Part shown: one piece after another, positions 26,034 through 34,783 of the stretch
How positions within the stretch are numbered: position 1 is the stretch's first letter
How the letters are laid out: the number at the start of each line of letters is the position of its first letter
Assembly (NCBI GenBank): GCA_913062645.1
Contig: CAJXVW010000001.1
Span: 558,001-622,000, forward strand
Direction: 5' to 3'
DNA length: 64,000 nt
Source: an uncultured Mycoplasmatota bacterium
GTDB lineage: Bacteria; Bacillota_I; Bacilli_A; Izemoplasmatales; Izemoplasmataceae
Position numbers and translations under genes: made by a program
Notes under the pieces: generated by a model
The model's database searches: none
What the model saw: only the letters and a program-made list of their open reading frames with translations
What the model was told of the DNA's origin: nothing

Positions 26034-26933
26034 ATGTTTCGCAATTTCACCCAAGTCGTCGATTACGCCCGCAATCTGGAAACGAAGGATCTGATCGTCG
26101 CCTGTCCGGAGGACACGGCGATTCTGATCGCCATCAACGATGCGTTTCAGATGGGCCTGATTCACCCCGTGCTGGTCGGAGACAAGAAGAAGATCCTCGA
26201 TCTGTTCATGGAACTCGGCATCAGCAAGAAAGGCTATGAAATCTACAACGCCGTCGACAAGAAGGACGCGGCACTGATGAGTGTGAAACTCGTCAGCAAA
26301 CAGGAAAACGCGATTTTGATGAAGGGCTTGATCGATTCGATGACCCTGATCGATGAAGTGCTCGATGCCGAACACGGCCTTTTCACCGGCGAGTTCCTCA
26401 GTCACCTTGGTGTCATCGACATCCCGAACTACCACAAATTGCTGTTCATCAGCGATGCGGCGTTCAACGTCAAACCGACCCAGGACGAAAAAATCAAAAT
26501 CATCCACAACACCCTTGATTTCGTCACCTCGCTCGGCATCTTCAAACCGAAGATCGCTCTTGTCAGCGCGTTTGAAACGGTGCACGAAGAAATCGCGTCG
26601 ACGGTCGAGGCAAAAAACATCGTCGAACAGCTCAAGGATGACGAACGCTTCTACATCGGCGGCCCGATGTCGATCGACATCGCCGTCAGCCACGAAGCCG
26701 CCGAAACCAAAGGCATCAAACACGTTGTCGCCGGCGACGCCGATATCCTCATCTTCCCCAACATCGAAGCCGGCAACACATTCTACAAATCCACGGCGTT
26801 CTTCGCCAATTCCACTCCGGTAGGCATCATTCTCGGCGCGTCCAACCCGATCGTCCTCACCTCGCGCAGCGATTCCTACAAATCCAAACTCTACTCGATC
26901 GCCCTGGCGGTCGTCAGCACCGACATCCTATGA
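26034..26933 (+). CDS. ptb: Phosphate butyryltransferase
   Basis: Converts butyryl-CoA or branched-chain acyl-CoA with phosphate to the acyl phosphate. About 299 residues. The family pattern is clear (LIAINDAFQMGLIHPVLVGDKKKI near the N-terminus, GPMSIDIAVSHEAA and NIEAGNTFYKSTAFFA near the C-terminus). An ATG at 26025 is in frame but abuts the AAGGAG site; ATG 26034 has 9-bp spacing and fits the family start MFRNF. It overlaps buk by 4 bp. With vor genes upstream, isobutyryl- and isovaleryl-CoA are likely substrates. Confidence 0.92.
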   Translation: MFRNFTQVVDYARNLETKDLIVACPEDTAILIAINDAFQMGLIHPVLVGDKKKILDLFMELGISKKGYEIYNAVDKKDAALMSVKLVSKQENAILMKGLIDSMTLIDEVLDAEHGLFTGEFLSHLGVIDIPNYHKLLFISDAAFNVKPTQDEKIKIIHNTLDFVTSLGIFKPKIALVSAFETVHEEIASTVEAKNIVEQLKDDERFYIGGPMSIDIAVSHEAAETKGIKHVVAGDADILIFPNIEAGNTFYKSTAFFANSTPVGIILGASNPIVLTSRSDSYKSKLYSIALAVVSTDIL

Positions 26934-27994
26934 GAAACCTCGTCATCAACCCGGGGAGCACGTCGACCAAAATCGCCGTGTTCGAGGATGAAACGGTCGC
27001 GTTCAAGGAAACCATTCGACACTCCGCCGAAGAACTGCAGGAATTTGAGGAACTGATCGATCAGCTGGCGTTCCGCAAGGATCTGATCACCACCGCTCTC
27101 GAGCGGCATGATGTTCCCTTCGATTCGATCGATGGCTTCATCGGTCGCGGGGGACTGATGAAACCGGTGCCTTCGGGCATCTACGAAGTCAACGCCGACA
27201 TGATCACCGACATGGGCACGTGTCGCTATGGCGAACATGCGTCGAACCTCGGTGGCATTCTCGCCAAGGAACTGGCCGACAAGGTGCACAAGAAGGCCTA
27301 CATCGCCGATCCCGTCGTTGTCGACGAGATGTCGAGCGTGGCCAAGATCTCCGGTCTCAACGGCATCCAGCGGCGCCCCTTGTGGCACGCTCTCAATCAG
27401 AAGGCGGTCGCCAGACGTTACGCCAAATCGATCGGCAAACCATACAGTGAACTGGTTCTGATCGTCGCGCATCTGGGTGGCGGCATTTCCGTCGGTCTCC
27501 ACAAACGCGGTCGCGTCACCGATGTCAACAACGCGCTCAACGGCGATGGCCCGTTCTCGCCCGAACGAACCGGCGGTCTGCCGGTGGCAAGTGTGTACGA
27601 ACTCGCCTACAGCGGCCAGTACTCGATCGAACAGATGCGCAAACTCAACCATGGCTTCGGCGGACTGGTGTCCTACCTCGGCACCAACGACGCCCGCAAG
27701 GTCAGTGAAATGATCGCCGACGGTCATGTCATGGCCAAACGCGTGATGAAAGCGATGGTATACCAGATCGCCAAAGAAATCGGCGGCCTCCATGCGGTCA
27801 CCCGCGGATCGCTCGATGCGATTCTGATCACCGGTGGTCTCGCCTACAACAAGGATGTCATCGGTCCGCTCACGGAGTATCTGGATCACGTCGCCCCGAT
27901 CAAGGTCTATCCCGGCGAAGGCGAAATGGAAGCCCTCAACGACAATCTGCTGCACATGGAACAAGGATTGATCAGCGTCAGCAAATACGAATGA
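26930..27994 (+). CDS. buk: Butyrate kinase
   Basis: Transfers the phosphate of butyryl- or branched-chain acyl phosphate to ADP, giving ATP. 354 residues. The acetokinase-family P motif NPGSTSTKIAVFEDE is at about 6-20, with GRGGLMKPVPSG (about 66-77), AHLGGGISVG (about 179-188) and the NDARKV segment further on. Last gene of the operon; a strong terminator follows. Completes a route from amino-acid-derived 2-oxoacids to fatty acids with substrate-level ATP. Confidence 0.95.
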   Translation: MRNLVINPGSTSTKIAVFEDETVAFKETIRHSAEELQEFEELIDQLAFRKDLITTALERHDVPFDSIDGFIGRGGLMKPVPSGIYEVNADMITDMGTCRYGEHASNLGGILAKELADKVHKKAYIADPVVVDEMSSVAKISGLNGIQRRPLWHALNQKAVARRYAKSIGKPYSELVLIVAHLGGGISVGLHKRGRVTDVNNALNGDGPFSPERTGGLPVASVYELAYSGQYSIEQMRKLNHGFGGLVSYLGTNDARKVSEMIADGHVMAKRVMKAMVYQIAKEIGGLHAVTRGSLDAILITGGLAYNKDVIGPLTEYLDHVAPIKVYPGEGEMEALNDNLLHMEQGLISVSKYE

Positions 27995-28001
27995 ACAAGC
28001 A

Positions 28002-28032
28002 AAGAACCTCGCCATGGCGAGGTTCTTTTTTG
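28002..28032 (+). terminator. Terminator after buk
   Basis: AAGAACCTCGCC paired with GGCGAGGTTCTT, followed by six T. Confidence 0.92.
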
Positions 28033-28087
28033 TGCGACAGGATGATATGGGGTTGACGGAGCTGTCGCGGGATATATCAAGATGGCG

Positions 28088-29395
28088 CTAGGCCAGTTTT
28101 TGGAGTTCTTTGCTTTGGAACGAGATGATCGTCATCAGGAGCATCGCGCCGACCATCACCAACATCGGGAAATACATCGAGTAATGATCGATCATGTATC
28201 CTGCGGCGAGTGCGGTAAGCGGGAACAAGACACCGCCGAAACTGTTGATCAACATCGAGATCTTACCGATTTTGGATGGTTCGATGTACTTTTGGAGCGA
28301 GGCATTGAGCGGCGCATTGATGGTGGCGTTGACCATGCCGGCGAAGAAGTTGATGGCGATGTAGGCGAAAATGAAGGCGTTCGACGTGATCACGTCGGTA
28401 TCGAAGGCGCGAATGACCATGAAGTAGAGGACGCCGATCGCGAAGAACAGCGAACCGCCGAGACGAAACAGCTGGTAGATTTTGAATCGCGAGGCGATTT
28501 GGGCAACGACGAGACTCATCAGGATGACGCCGACACTTTCGACGAACTGGGTCGAGGCAAGCAGGTAATCGGCCTGGACGTTCTGGAAGGTGAAGTATTC
28601 CTTGAACATGTAGGGTACCCCGATCGTGAACCAGGGACTGACGAGCGTGGCGCTGATGAGGATGATGACGGTCACCATCAACACCGGTTTGCCGCTGTGG
28701 AGCAAATATTCAAGTGCTCCTTTCAGATCCGCATACACCCGTTTCGAAATGTTTCGCAAGGATGGTGTCTCGGTCTGTTCGACCTTGTCGTGCATGCCGT
28801 CGATTTTGATGAACATTTCGCTGATTGCCGACAATACGAAACTGACGGCGTTGATCACCATCAAGGCGACGATGCCGAAGTTGAGATAGAGCACGGCACC
28901 GAACAACAAACCGGCGATGTTCTGAATGCTGCCGGTGATCTGCATGATCGAACTGGCACTGACGAGTTCGTCCTTGTCGACGATGCGCGGAATGATCGCG
29001 CTCACGGTCGGATGGAAAAAGGCGGTCTGACTGGCGATGAATATCAGGGCGGTGTAGATCGTGACGAGGACCATCGTGGTGTTTCCGAGTGACAGGAAGA
29101 TGGTAACCCCGGTGGCGGAGAGAAGATAGAACAGCGCGCGGCCATAATCGGTGACATAGAGAACGCGCGGTTTGTTGTTCCATCGGTCGGTGAACGTCGC
29201 GGCAATCGGACCGACGACAAACATGATTACGCTCCACACGGCGACGTAGATGGCGGTGCTGGATGCTTGGCCCGTCAAGTCGAGAAGGAACAACGAGATG
29301 CCGAAACCATACACGCGGCTGCCGACACCGGAAACTAAATTTCCAAAAAACAACAATAAATAATTCTTATCTCTCATAAACTTTTTGTTGAACAT
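28088..29395 (-). CDS. MFS transporter (drug-efflux-like)
   Basis: A membrane protein of about 435 residues with 12 predicted helices, of the major facilitator superfamily. GNLVSGVGSRVYGFGISLFLLDLTG in the first helix and the RxxDxxRALFYLLSA-like block (VTDYGRALFYLLSA) in the third to fourth helix region fit the MFS_3/macrolide-efflux group. The frame is open to 29428, but on the minus strand AAGGGG is followed about 9 bp later by ATG 29395 (MFNKKFMRD). Substrate unknown. It is one of three minus-strand genes and borders an AT-rich gap. Confidence 0.8.
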   Translation of the reverse strand: MFNKKFMRDKNYLLLFFGNLVSGVGSRVYGFGISLFLLDLTGQASSTAIYVAVWSVIMFVVGPIAATFTDRWNNKPRVLYVTDYGRALFYLLSATGVTIFLSLGNTTMVLVTIYTALIFIASQTAFFHPTVSAIIPRIVDKDELVSASSIMQITGSIQNIAGLLFGAVLYLNFGIVALMVINAVSFVLSAISEMFIKIDGMHDKVEQTETPSLRNISKRVYADLKGALEYLLHSGKPVLMVTVIILISATLVSPWFTIGVPYMFKEYFTFQNVQADYLLASTQFVESVGVILMSLVVAQIASRFKIYQLFRLGGSLFFAIGVLYFMVIRAFDTDVITSNAFIFAYIAINFFAGMVNATINAPLNASLQKYIEPSKIGKISMLINSFGGVLFPLTALAAGYMIDHYSMYFPMLVMVGAMLLMTIISFQSKELQKLA

Positions 29396-29566
29396 ATCAA
29401 TCAACCCCTTAACAAAATTAATCTTCAACTTAATTATAGAGAGTTCTAATCAAGATGTCAAGGGTATAATCAAAAAAATTAATAATAAAATTGAAAATAT
29501 TAATATTTTAATTAAATATATGAATAATACTTTCTATATCAATAAAAAAACCACTCGTTTGAGTGG
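29396..29566. other. AT-rich intergenic island
   Basis: About 170 bp of strongly AT-rich DNA (runs such as ATTAATATTTTAATTAAATATATG), unlike the GC-rich surroundings. It holds the upstream region of the MFS gene and the terminator of the tocopherol-cyclase-like gene. A 61-codon open frame on the plus strand here looks like low-complexity noise. No gene is supported. Confidence 0.6.
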
Positions 29567-29567
29567 T
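29546..29567 (-). terminator. Terminator of the tocopherol-cyclase-like gene
   Basis: ACCACTC-gttt-GAGTGGT hairpin; on the minus strand it is followed by seven T. It overlaps the stop codon at 29567-29569. Confidence 0.85.
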
Positions 29568-30460
29568 TAGTACATCAGTTCCAAACCAACGTTTGTGTAA
29601 TCGTCTTCGAACACCAGCTCCCGTTTGTGGTAGACGCGGATCGATGCGGTTGCTTCGATCGACTCGAAGACATCGAGATTCATCCGTCCGTTCTTGCTTG
29701 GTCCGACCAGGCGCACCGGATGCTGGGTGGCGGCCGTCAGGACGATCATCGTCTTGCCGCGCTTGATGGTGAACGTGGTTTCCGTTTCTGAGATTTCCTT
29801 GATGCGGATCCGTGCGAAGTTGTAGGAGCCGAAGCGGTGTTCGACACCATCTTTGCGATAAATCAGGAAGAAACCCTTGACGTGGAAGAACAACACCGGA
29901 ACCAACCCGACACTGAACGTCAGGGCACTTCCGTTGCTGGCATGGTTGGCCTGCAACCAGATCCACTTCTTGGGAAAGTTGGTGCCGTAGGTTTTCTCCA
30001 TGTACGATTTGCCTTTGTAATTGGCTCCGTTGAGGGTGAATGTGACGGCACTGTCGAGATAGATGACTTCCTGAAAGCATTCGAGCGGGGCTTTCGCAAG
30101 ATATCCCATCGCGCTCTGATGGCCGTGATACGGCTCGAGAAACGTCTGATTGCCCATGCTCGCAACAAGATCCACGTCGTCGGTCTTGACGCGCGCATTG
30201 GTGAGCGACAGATAATTGTCGCCGATCGAGACCGTCTTGGTCGTATCGTCATATGCGAATGCGTCGCTTTGGAAGGTGTAGTAAAACGCCTGTTGCTGTT
30301 TGCCGTCATAATATTGGATGAAACTGTGCGGGTTGTCCTTGTCCTTGGTAATGGCAAAGATGATGGCGACATTCGTGTGTTTATCGTCATCGGTGAACCG
30401 AACATACCATCCTTCGAAATAGTTCTGATTCTTTTTGTTCTGGTAACCGAACGTATTCAT
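29567..30460 (-). CDS. Tocopherol cyclase-like (lipocalin-type) protein
   Basis: A roughly 297-residue soluble protein related to the tocopherol cyclase family. The N-terminal YFEGWYVRF (about 13-21) and the central block SYMEKTYGTNFPKKWIWLQANH are the family hallmarks. No signal peptide or membrane segment. Bacterial members are widespread but of unknown function, and no tocopherol synthesis is expected in this organism. GAGGTG on the minus strand places the start at ATG 30460 rather than the preceding TTG. The divergent exonuclease gene lies 80 bp away. Confidence 0.75.
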   Translation of the reverse strand: MNTFGYQNKKNQNYFEGWYVRFTDDDKHTNVAIIFAITKDKDNPHSFIQYYDGKQQQAFYYTFQSDAFAYDDTTKTVSIGDNYLSLTNARVKTDDVDLVASMGNQTFLEPYHGHQSAMGYLAKAPLECFQEVIYLDSAVTFTLNGANYKGKSYMEKTYGTNFPKKWIWLQANHASNGSALTFSVGLVPVLFFHVKGFFLIYRKDGVEHRFGSYNFARIRIKEISETETTFTIKRGKTMIVLTAATQHPVRLVGPSKNGRMNLDVFESIEATASIRVYHKRELVFEDDYTNVGLELMY

Positions 30461-30541
30461 CAAATCACCTCAACTCATTATAGCACGCTTTTGCTGCGTT
30501 GCGGTGAGAAAATGTGTTACAATGGACGTGAGGTGATGCCA

Positions 30542-31063
30542 ATGCCCTATGTCGTATTCGACATCGAGACCACCGGACTCAATCCGCGCACCGATCGGAT
30601 CGTGGAGATCGGAGCCGTGAAAGTGGAGGGTGGTCAAATCGTTGAAGAGTTCTCCATGCTGATCAATCCAGGCGTGCCGATGCCGCCGCAAGTGAGTGCC
30701 ATCAACAACATCACCGATGCGATGTTGGCGAAGGCCGACCTGCCGGGATCCGTGTTGTACCGGTTCCATCAGTTCATCCGTGACGCCGAGTTTCTGATCG
30801 GTCACAATGCACGCAATTTTGACTACAAGTTTCTGGAGTTTGAGTTCGATCGTCACTTCGTCAAGTTCGAACCATTCCGCGTCAAGGACACGATGTGGGA
30901 AGCGAGGCGTCGACTAAAGGGGTTGCGAAGCTATTCGCTGGCAGCTTTATGTCGCATCTTCCAAATTGAGAATGTCGAGGCGCATCGCGCCTTGAGTGAC
31001 GTCTACGCCACCCATCAAGTCTACCTCGAATTATTGAAACGGGACAAACCGACATCTCGCTAG
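30542..31063 (+). CDS. DnaQ/PolC-type 3'-5' exonuclease domain protein
   Basis: A 173-residue stand-alone DEDDh exonuclease. Exo I motif FDIETTGL is at about 5-12, Exo II GHNARNFDYKF at about 86-96, and Exo III HRALSDV at about 149-155. It resembles the PolC/DnaQ epsilon domain, acting on DNA or RNA 3' ends. GAGGTG overlaps an ATG at 30536; ATG 30542 has proper spacing. Its place ahead of a ComFC-like protein, hpf and secA recalls the comF region of Bacillus. Confidence 0.85.
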   Translation: MPYVVFDIETTGLNPRTDRIVEIGAVKVEGGQIVEEFSMLINPGVPMPPQVSAINNITDAMLAKADLPGSVLYRFHQFIRDAEFLIGHNARNFDYKFLEFEFDRHFVKFEPFRVKDTMWEARRRLKGLRSYSLAALCRIFQIENVEAHRALSDVYATHQVYLELLKRDKPTSR

Positions 31064-31088
31064 TATCATATTGGCGAGGTGTTTTTAT

Positions 31089-31472
31089 ATGCAATGCAAA
31101 CTGTGTGGTCGTCATCTGTATGAAACGATGAGTTTTGCGATCTTGTTCAAGTGGAACTACCACCTCCATCCCGCATGCGAACAACGTCGGCTATCGTTCG
31201 ATCAAGCGGCGGTGTTTCCCCTGTTTGACAAGATGGCGGTATACGACGCCTTGTTCGAAGCGGGATCGACCCTGGGAGACACGGCGTATCTTCATGCATT
31301 CCATCTTCGGGACCGGTACTTGGAATGGGTGGGGTTGCAAGATCGGTCAATCGTAATATTCGTCGATGATCTCGATGACATGGGCGATCTTCGCCTGCTG
31401 GCTCCGCTCGCTGTTGAACAGGTCATCCTGTTTTCCCTGTGGCGGATGGAAATCGTCGCCGAGGATGCCTGA
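31089..31472 (+). CDS. Small zinc-ribbon protein at the comF position (possible ComFC remnant)
   Basis: A 127-residue protein with a Cys pair CKLCG (about 3-7) and a later HPAC, giving a CxxC...HxxC metal-site pattern. The order CxLC-(x)-SFAILFKW-(x)-C recalls the N-terminal zinc finger of ComFC (CLLC ... ALF ... C), but the phosphoribosyltransferase domain of ComFC is absent; the rest is unrecognised. GAGGTG precedes ATG 31089. In Bacillus, comFC directly precedes hpf and secA, as this gene does here. Homology is inferred from position and the short motif only. Confidence 0.5.
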   Translation: MQCKLCGRHLYETMSFAILFKWNYHLHPACEQRRLSFDQAAVFPLFDKMAVYDALFEAGSTLGDTAYLHAFHLRDRYLEWVGLQDRSIVIFVDDLDDMGDLRLLAPLAVEQVILFSLWRMEIVAEDA

Positions 31473-31567
31473 AGCAGATTTGATTTTCGTTGTTGCTTTT
31501 AGGTGAATTTCATGTCAAGATGTGGTATAATGAGGTATCAACAAATCACAGATAAGGGAGTGTTGAA

Positions 31568-32107
31568 ATGAAAGTCCAAGTACGTGGCAAGAACGGCTTT
31601 GAAGTGACCGACGCCATCGAGCGCTACGCCATCGACAAACTGTCGAAAATCGAGCGGTACTTCCGCGAAGAACTCGATGCCTTCGTCGTCTGCAAAGTCT
31701 ACAACGACCACCACAAAGTCGAAGTAACCATCCCTACGAAGTACTACACGATGCGCGCCGAGGTCGGCAATCCCGACATGTACGGCGCAATCGATCTCAC
31801 GATCGACAAGCTCGAATCCCAGATCCGCAAGCACAAGGCAAAAATCACCCGCAGCCTCCAAAAAAAAGAAGGCGTCAAGGCGATCTTCACCGACAACCTC
31901 GACCTCGAAGCCCTCGAACGCGAACTGGTTCACACTCCGGTCCGCACCAAGCAGATCGAACTCGAACTGATGAGCGACGAAGAGGCGATTACCGCCCTCG
32001 AGATGCTCGGTCACGATTTCTACATCTACAAGAACGAAGACACCGAGCAGGTCAACGTTGTGTATCTCCGCAACGACGGACGCTACGGGATCATCGAGAC
32101 GGAATAA
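31568..32107 (+). CDS. hpf: Ribosome hibernation promoting factor, long form
   Basis: A 179-residue long HPF. The N-terminal domain (about 1-100) binds the 30S decoding centre; the C-terminal domain (about 120-179; RTKQIELELMSDEEAITALEMLGHDFYIYKN) dimerises ribosomes into 100S particles. A TATAAT-like box sits at 31525-31530, and AAGGGAGTG provides the ribosome site. A terminator separates it from secA. Confidence 0.96.
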   Translation: MKVQVRGKNGFEVTDAIERYAIDKLSKIERYFREELDAFVVCKVYNDHHKVEVTIPTKYYTMRAEVGNPDMYGAIDLTIDKLESQIRKHKAKITRSLQKKEGVKAIFTDNLDLEALERELVHTPVRTKQIELELMSDEEAITALEMLGHDFYIYKNEDTEQVNVVYLRNDGRYGIIETE

Positions 32108-32110
32108 ACA

Positions 32111-32135
32111 AATGCGCCTCCGGGCGCATTTTTTT
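32111..32135 (+). terminator. Terminator after hpf
   Basis: AATGCGCC-tccg-GGCGCATT followed by T7. Confidence 0.9.
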
Positions 32136-32238
32136 GTGATATAATATAACTTGGTGTATGATAATATATTGTTTATATTCTTTCAAAACAACACACGTTT
32201 GTGATATGATATTAGTGACTCCAAAGAGGTGGTAACAC

Positions 32239-34737
32239 ATGTTAAAACGACTATTTGATCCAAGCCGTCGCGAGTTGCGACGATACGAAAAAATCGCCGA
32301 CCAGGTCTTCGCTCTCGAGGACGAGTTCAAGCAGCTCTCGGATGATGCCCTGCAAGCCAAGACCAATGAGTTCAAACAACGTCTGGCGAGTGGCGAAACG
32401 ATGGACGACCTGCTCGTCGAAGCCTACGCGACCGTTCGCGAAGCGTCAACCCGCGTGCTCAAGATGACCCCGTTCTACGTACAGGTCATGGGTGCCGCGG
32501 CGATCCACGAAGGCAACATCGCCGAAATGAAGACCGGGGAAGGGAAAACCCTGACGTCGGTCATGCCGGCGTATCTCAACGGTCTCAGTGGCGAAGGCGT
32601 GCACATCGTCACCGTCAACGAATACCTCGCCCGGCGTGAAGCCGAAGGCGAGATCGGTGACTTGTTCCGCTGGCTCGGTCTGTCGGTCGGGCTCAACATC
32701 CGCGACCTGACCAAGGACGAAAAACGAGAAGCGTACTTGTGCGACATTCTCTATTCGACCAACAACGAGCTGGGATTCGACTATCTGCGCGACCACATGG
32801 TCATCTACAAGGAACAGATGGTACAACGTCCGCTCCATTATGCGATCATCGATGAAATCGACTCCATCCTGATCGACGAAGCAAGGACACCGCTCATCAT
32901 CAGCGGCGGCGCCAAGAACACGAGCAGCATCTACCTGCAGGCTCAGGCTTTTGCCCGCAATCTGAGCGAAAGTGACTACGACGTCGACATCAAGACCAAA
33001 ACCGTCACGCTCACGGAGAAGGGCATCGCTCGCGCCGAGAACTATTTCTCGCTGGAGAACCTCTACGACATCAGCAACGTCACGATTCTCCATTCGATCA
33101 ACAATGCGATCAAGGCCAACTACACCATGGATCGCGACGTCGACTATGTCGTCCAGGACAACGCCGTCATCATCGTCGACAGCTTCACCGGCCGGCTGAT
33201 GCACGGTCGTCAGTTCTCCGAAGGACTCCACCAGGCTCTCGAAGCCAAAGAAGGCGTCGAGATTAAGAAGGAGACCACGACACTCGCCACGATCACCTTC
33301 CAGAACTACTTCCGAATGTATGCGAAACTCTCAGGTATGACCGGTACGGCCAAAACCGAAGAAGAAGAGTTCCGCAACATCTACAACATGCTGGTTGTGG
33401 AAATCCCCACCAATGAACCGGTCATTCGCGAAGATGCGAACGATCTCATCTTCGCCACCATGAAAGCCAAATACAAAGCGATTGCCGACGAAATCAAACG
33501 TCGCTACGAGATCGGCCAGCCGATGCTCGTGGGGACGATTTCGATCGAAACATCCGAATATCTCTCCAAGCTGCTCAAGCGGCGCGGCATCAAACACGAT
33601 GTCCTGAACGCCAAACAGCATGAGCGCGAAGCGGACATCGTCGCCAATGCCGGACAGAAATACGCCGTCACGATCGCCACCAACATGGCCGGTCGCGGAA
33701 CCGACATCAAACTTGGCGAAGGCGTCGTCGAACTCGGCGGTCTCGCCGTCCTCGGCACCGAGCGTCACGAATCCCGTCGCATCGACAATCAGCTGCGCGG
33801 TCGCAGTGGACGACAGGGCGACCCGGGATACTCTCGTTTCTTTCTGTCGGCCGAAGACGATCTCTTGCGTCGGTTCGGTGGCGAAACCTTCAAACAACGT
33901 CTCGCTACGCTGACCAAGGTTCGCGGCAGCGACGACGAAAGCCCGATCGACATGAAGTTCTTCAGTCGTGTCGTCGAGCGCGCTCAGCGTCAGATTGAAG
34001 GCAACAACTTCGACCGCCGCAAAACCGTCCTGCAGTACGACGAAGTCAACCGCAAACAGCGTGAAGTCATTTATCAGCAACGCCGCGACATCCTGTTCCA
34101 GGACGAAGTTACCGACATCGCCCAGGGCATGATCGAACGCAGCATCAACAACATCATCAACAGTCATCTCGACCCCGAGGCGAAACAACCTCAAGTGCTC
34201 GGTGGAGAACTGTACAAGGCGTTGCTCGGACGCTATTTCGCACCGAACATGGTGTCCAAGTCGCGGTTGAGCGACGCACCTGAAGTGGTGTACGACTATC
34301 TGATGGACATCATCAACAACGACATCGCGACGAAAATGGAATCGGCCTCGCCCGAGAAGTTCAATGAATTCCTCAAGGCCATCATTCTTCGTGTGGTCGA
34401 CACGTATTGGGTTCAGCACATCGACCAGATGAGCGAACTGCGTCAGGGCATCGGCCTCCAGAGCTACGCTCAGATGAATCCGCTCCGCGAGTACCAGGAC
34501 ACCGGTTTCCGGATGTTCAACGAAATGATCGCGTCGATCGAAGACGACGTCACCCGCTATGTCCTCCGTGCGCAGATGCGCGACAACATGCAGCGCGTCC
34601 AGGTCGCCAAACCGACCCATACGTCAAGCGGCAAAGAAGAAACCAAACGCAAACCGCGCACCGTCGACAAAGTCGGGCGCAACGATCCCTGCCCGTGCGG
34701 CAGCGGCAAGAAATACAAACACTGCCACGGCAGATAA
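32239..34737 (+). CDS. secA: Preprotein translocase ATPase SecA
   Basis: The motor ATPase of the Sec export pathway. 832 residues. Walker [10 protein letters not shown] (about 98-106), Walker B region [20 protein letters not shown] (about 205-224), the preprotein cross-linking domain, the helicase domain II ([19 protein letters not shown]) and the C-terminal zinc motif [14 protein letters not shown], which binds SecB or ribosomes, are all intact. A possible promoter TTTCAA-18-TATGAT (32181-32210) and AGAGGTGG precede it. Directly followed by prfB, as in many Bacillota. Confidence 0.97.
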   Translation: MLKRLFDPSRRELRRYEKIADQVFALEDEFKQLSDDALQAKTNEFKQRLASGETMDDLLVEAYATVREASTRVLKMTPFYVQVMGAAAIHEGNIAEMKTGEGKTLTSVMPAYLNGLSGEGVHIVTVNEYLARREAEGEIGDLFRWLGLSVGLNIRDLTKDEKREAYLCDILYSTNNELGFDYLRDHMVIYKEQMVQRPLHYAIIDEIDSILIDEARTPLIISGGAKNTSSIYLQAQAFARNLSESDYDVDIKTKTVTLTEKGIARAENYFSLENLYDISNVTILHSINNAIKANYTMDRDVDYVVQDNAVIIVDSFTGRLMHGRQFSEGLHQALEAKEGVEIKKETTTLATITFQNYFRMYAKLSGMTGTAKTEEEEFRNIYNMLVVEIPTNEPVIREDANDLIFATMKAKYKAIADEIKRRYEIGQPMLVGTISIETSEYLSKLLKRRGIKHDVLNAKQHEREADIVANAGQKYAVTIATNMAGRGTDIKLGEGVVELGGLAVLGTERHESRRIDNQLRGRSGRQGDPGYSRFFLSAEDDLLRRFGGETFKQRLATLTKVRGSDDESPIDMKFFSRVVERAQRQIEGNNFDRRKTVLQYDEVNRKQREVIYQQRRDILFQDEVTDIAQGMIERSINNIINSHLDPEAKQPQVLGGELYKALLGRYFAPNMVSKSRLSDAPEVVYDYLMDIINNDIATKMESASPEKFNEFLKAIILRVVDTYWVQHIDQMSELRQGIGLQSYAQMNPLREYQDTGFRMFNEMIASIEDDVTRYVLRAQMRDNMQRVQVAKPTHTSSGKEETKRKPRTVDKVGRNDPCPCGSGKKYKHCHGR

Positions 34738-34745
34738 ATCGAACC

Positions 34746-34770
34746 GACCCAACTCCGGTTGGGTCTTCTT
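34746..34770 (+). terminator. Hairpin between secA and prfB
   Basis: GACCCAAC-tccg-GTTGGGTC followed by TTCTT. The T tract is short, so partial read-through into prfB is likely. Confidence 0.55.
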
Positions 34771-34783
34771 ACAAGGTGATAGC

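Noticed and set aside
28082-29092. Plus-strand 336-codon open frame
   Set aside because: Shadow of the minus-strand MFS transporter, whose membrane helices are clear.
29385-29570. 61-codon plus-strand open frame in the AT-rich gap
   Set aside because: Low-complexity Asn/Ile/Lys sequence expected by chance in AT-rich DNA, without a ribosome site; it overlaps a terminator.
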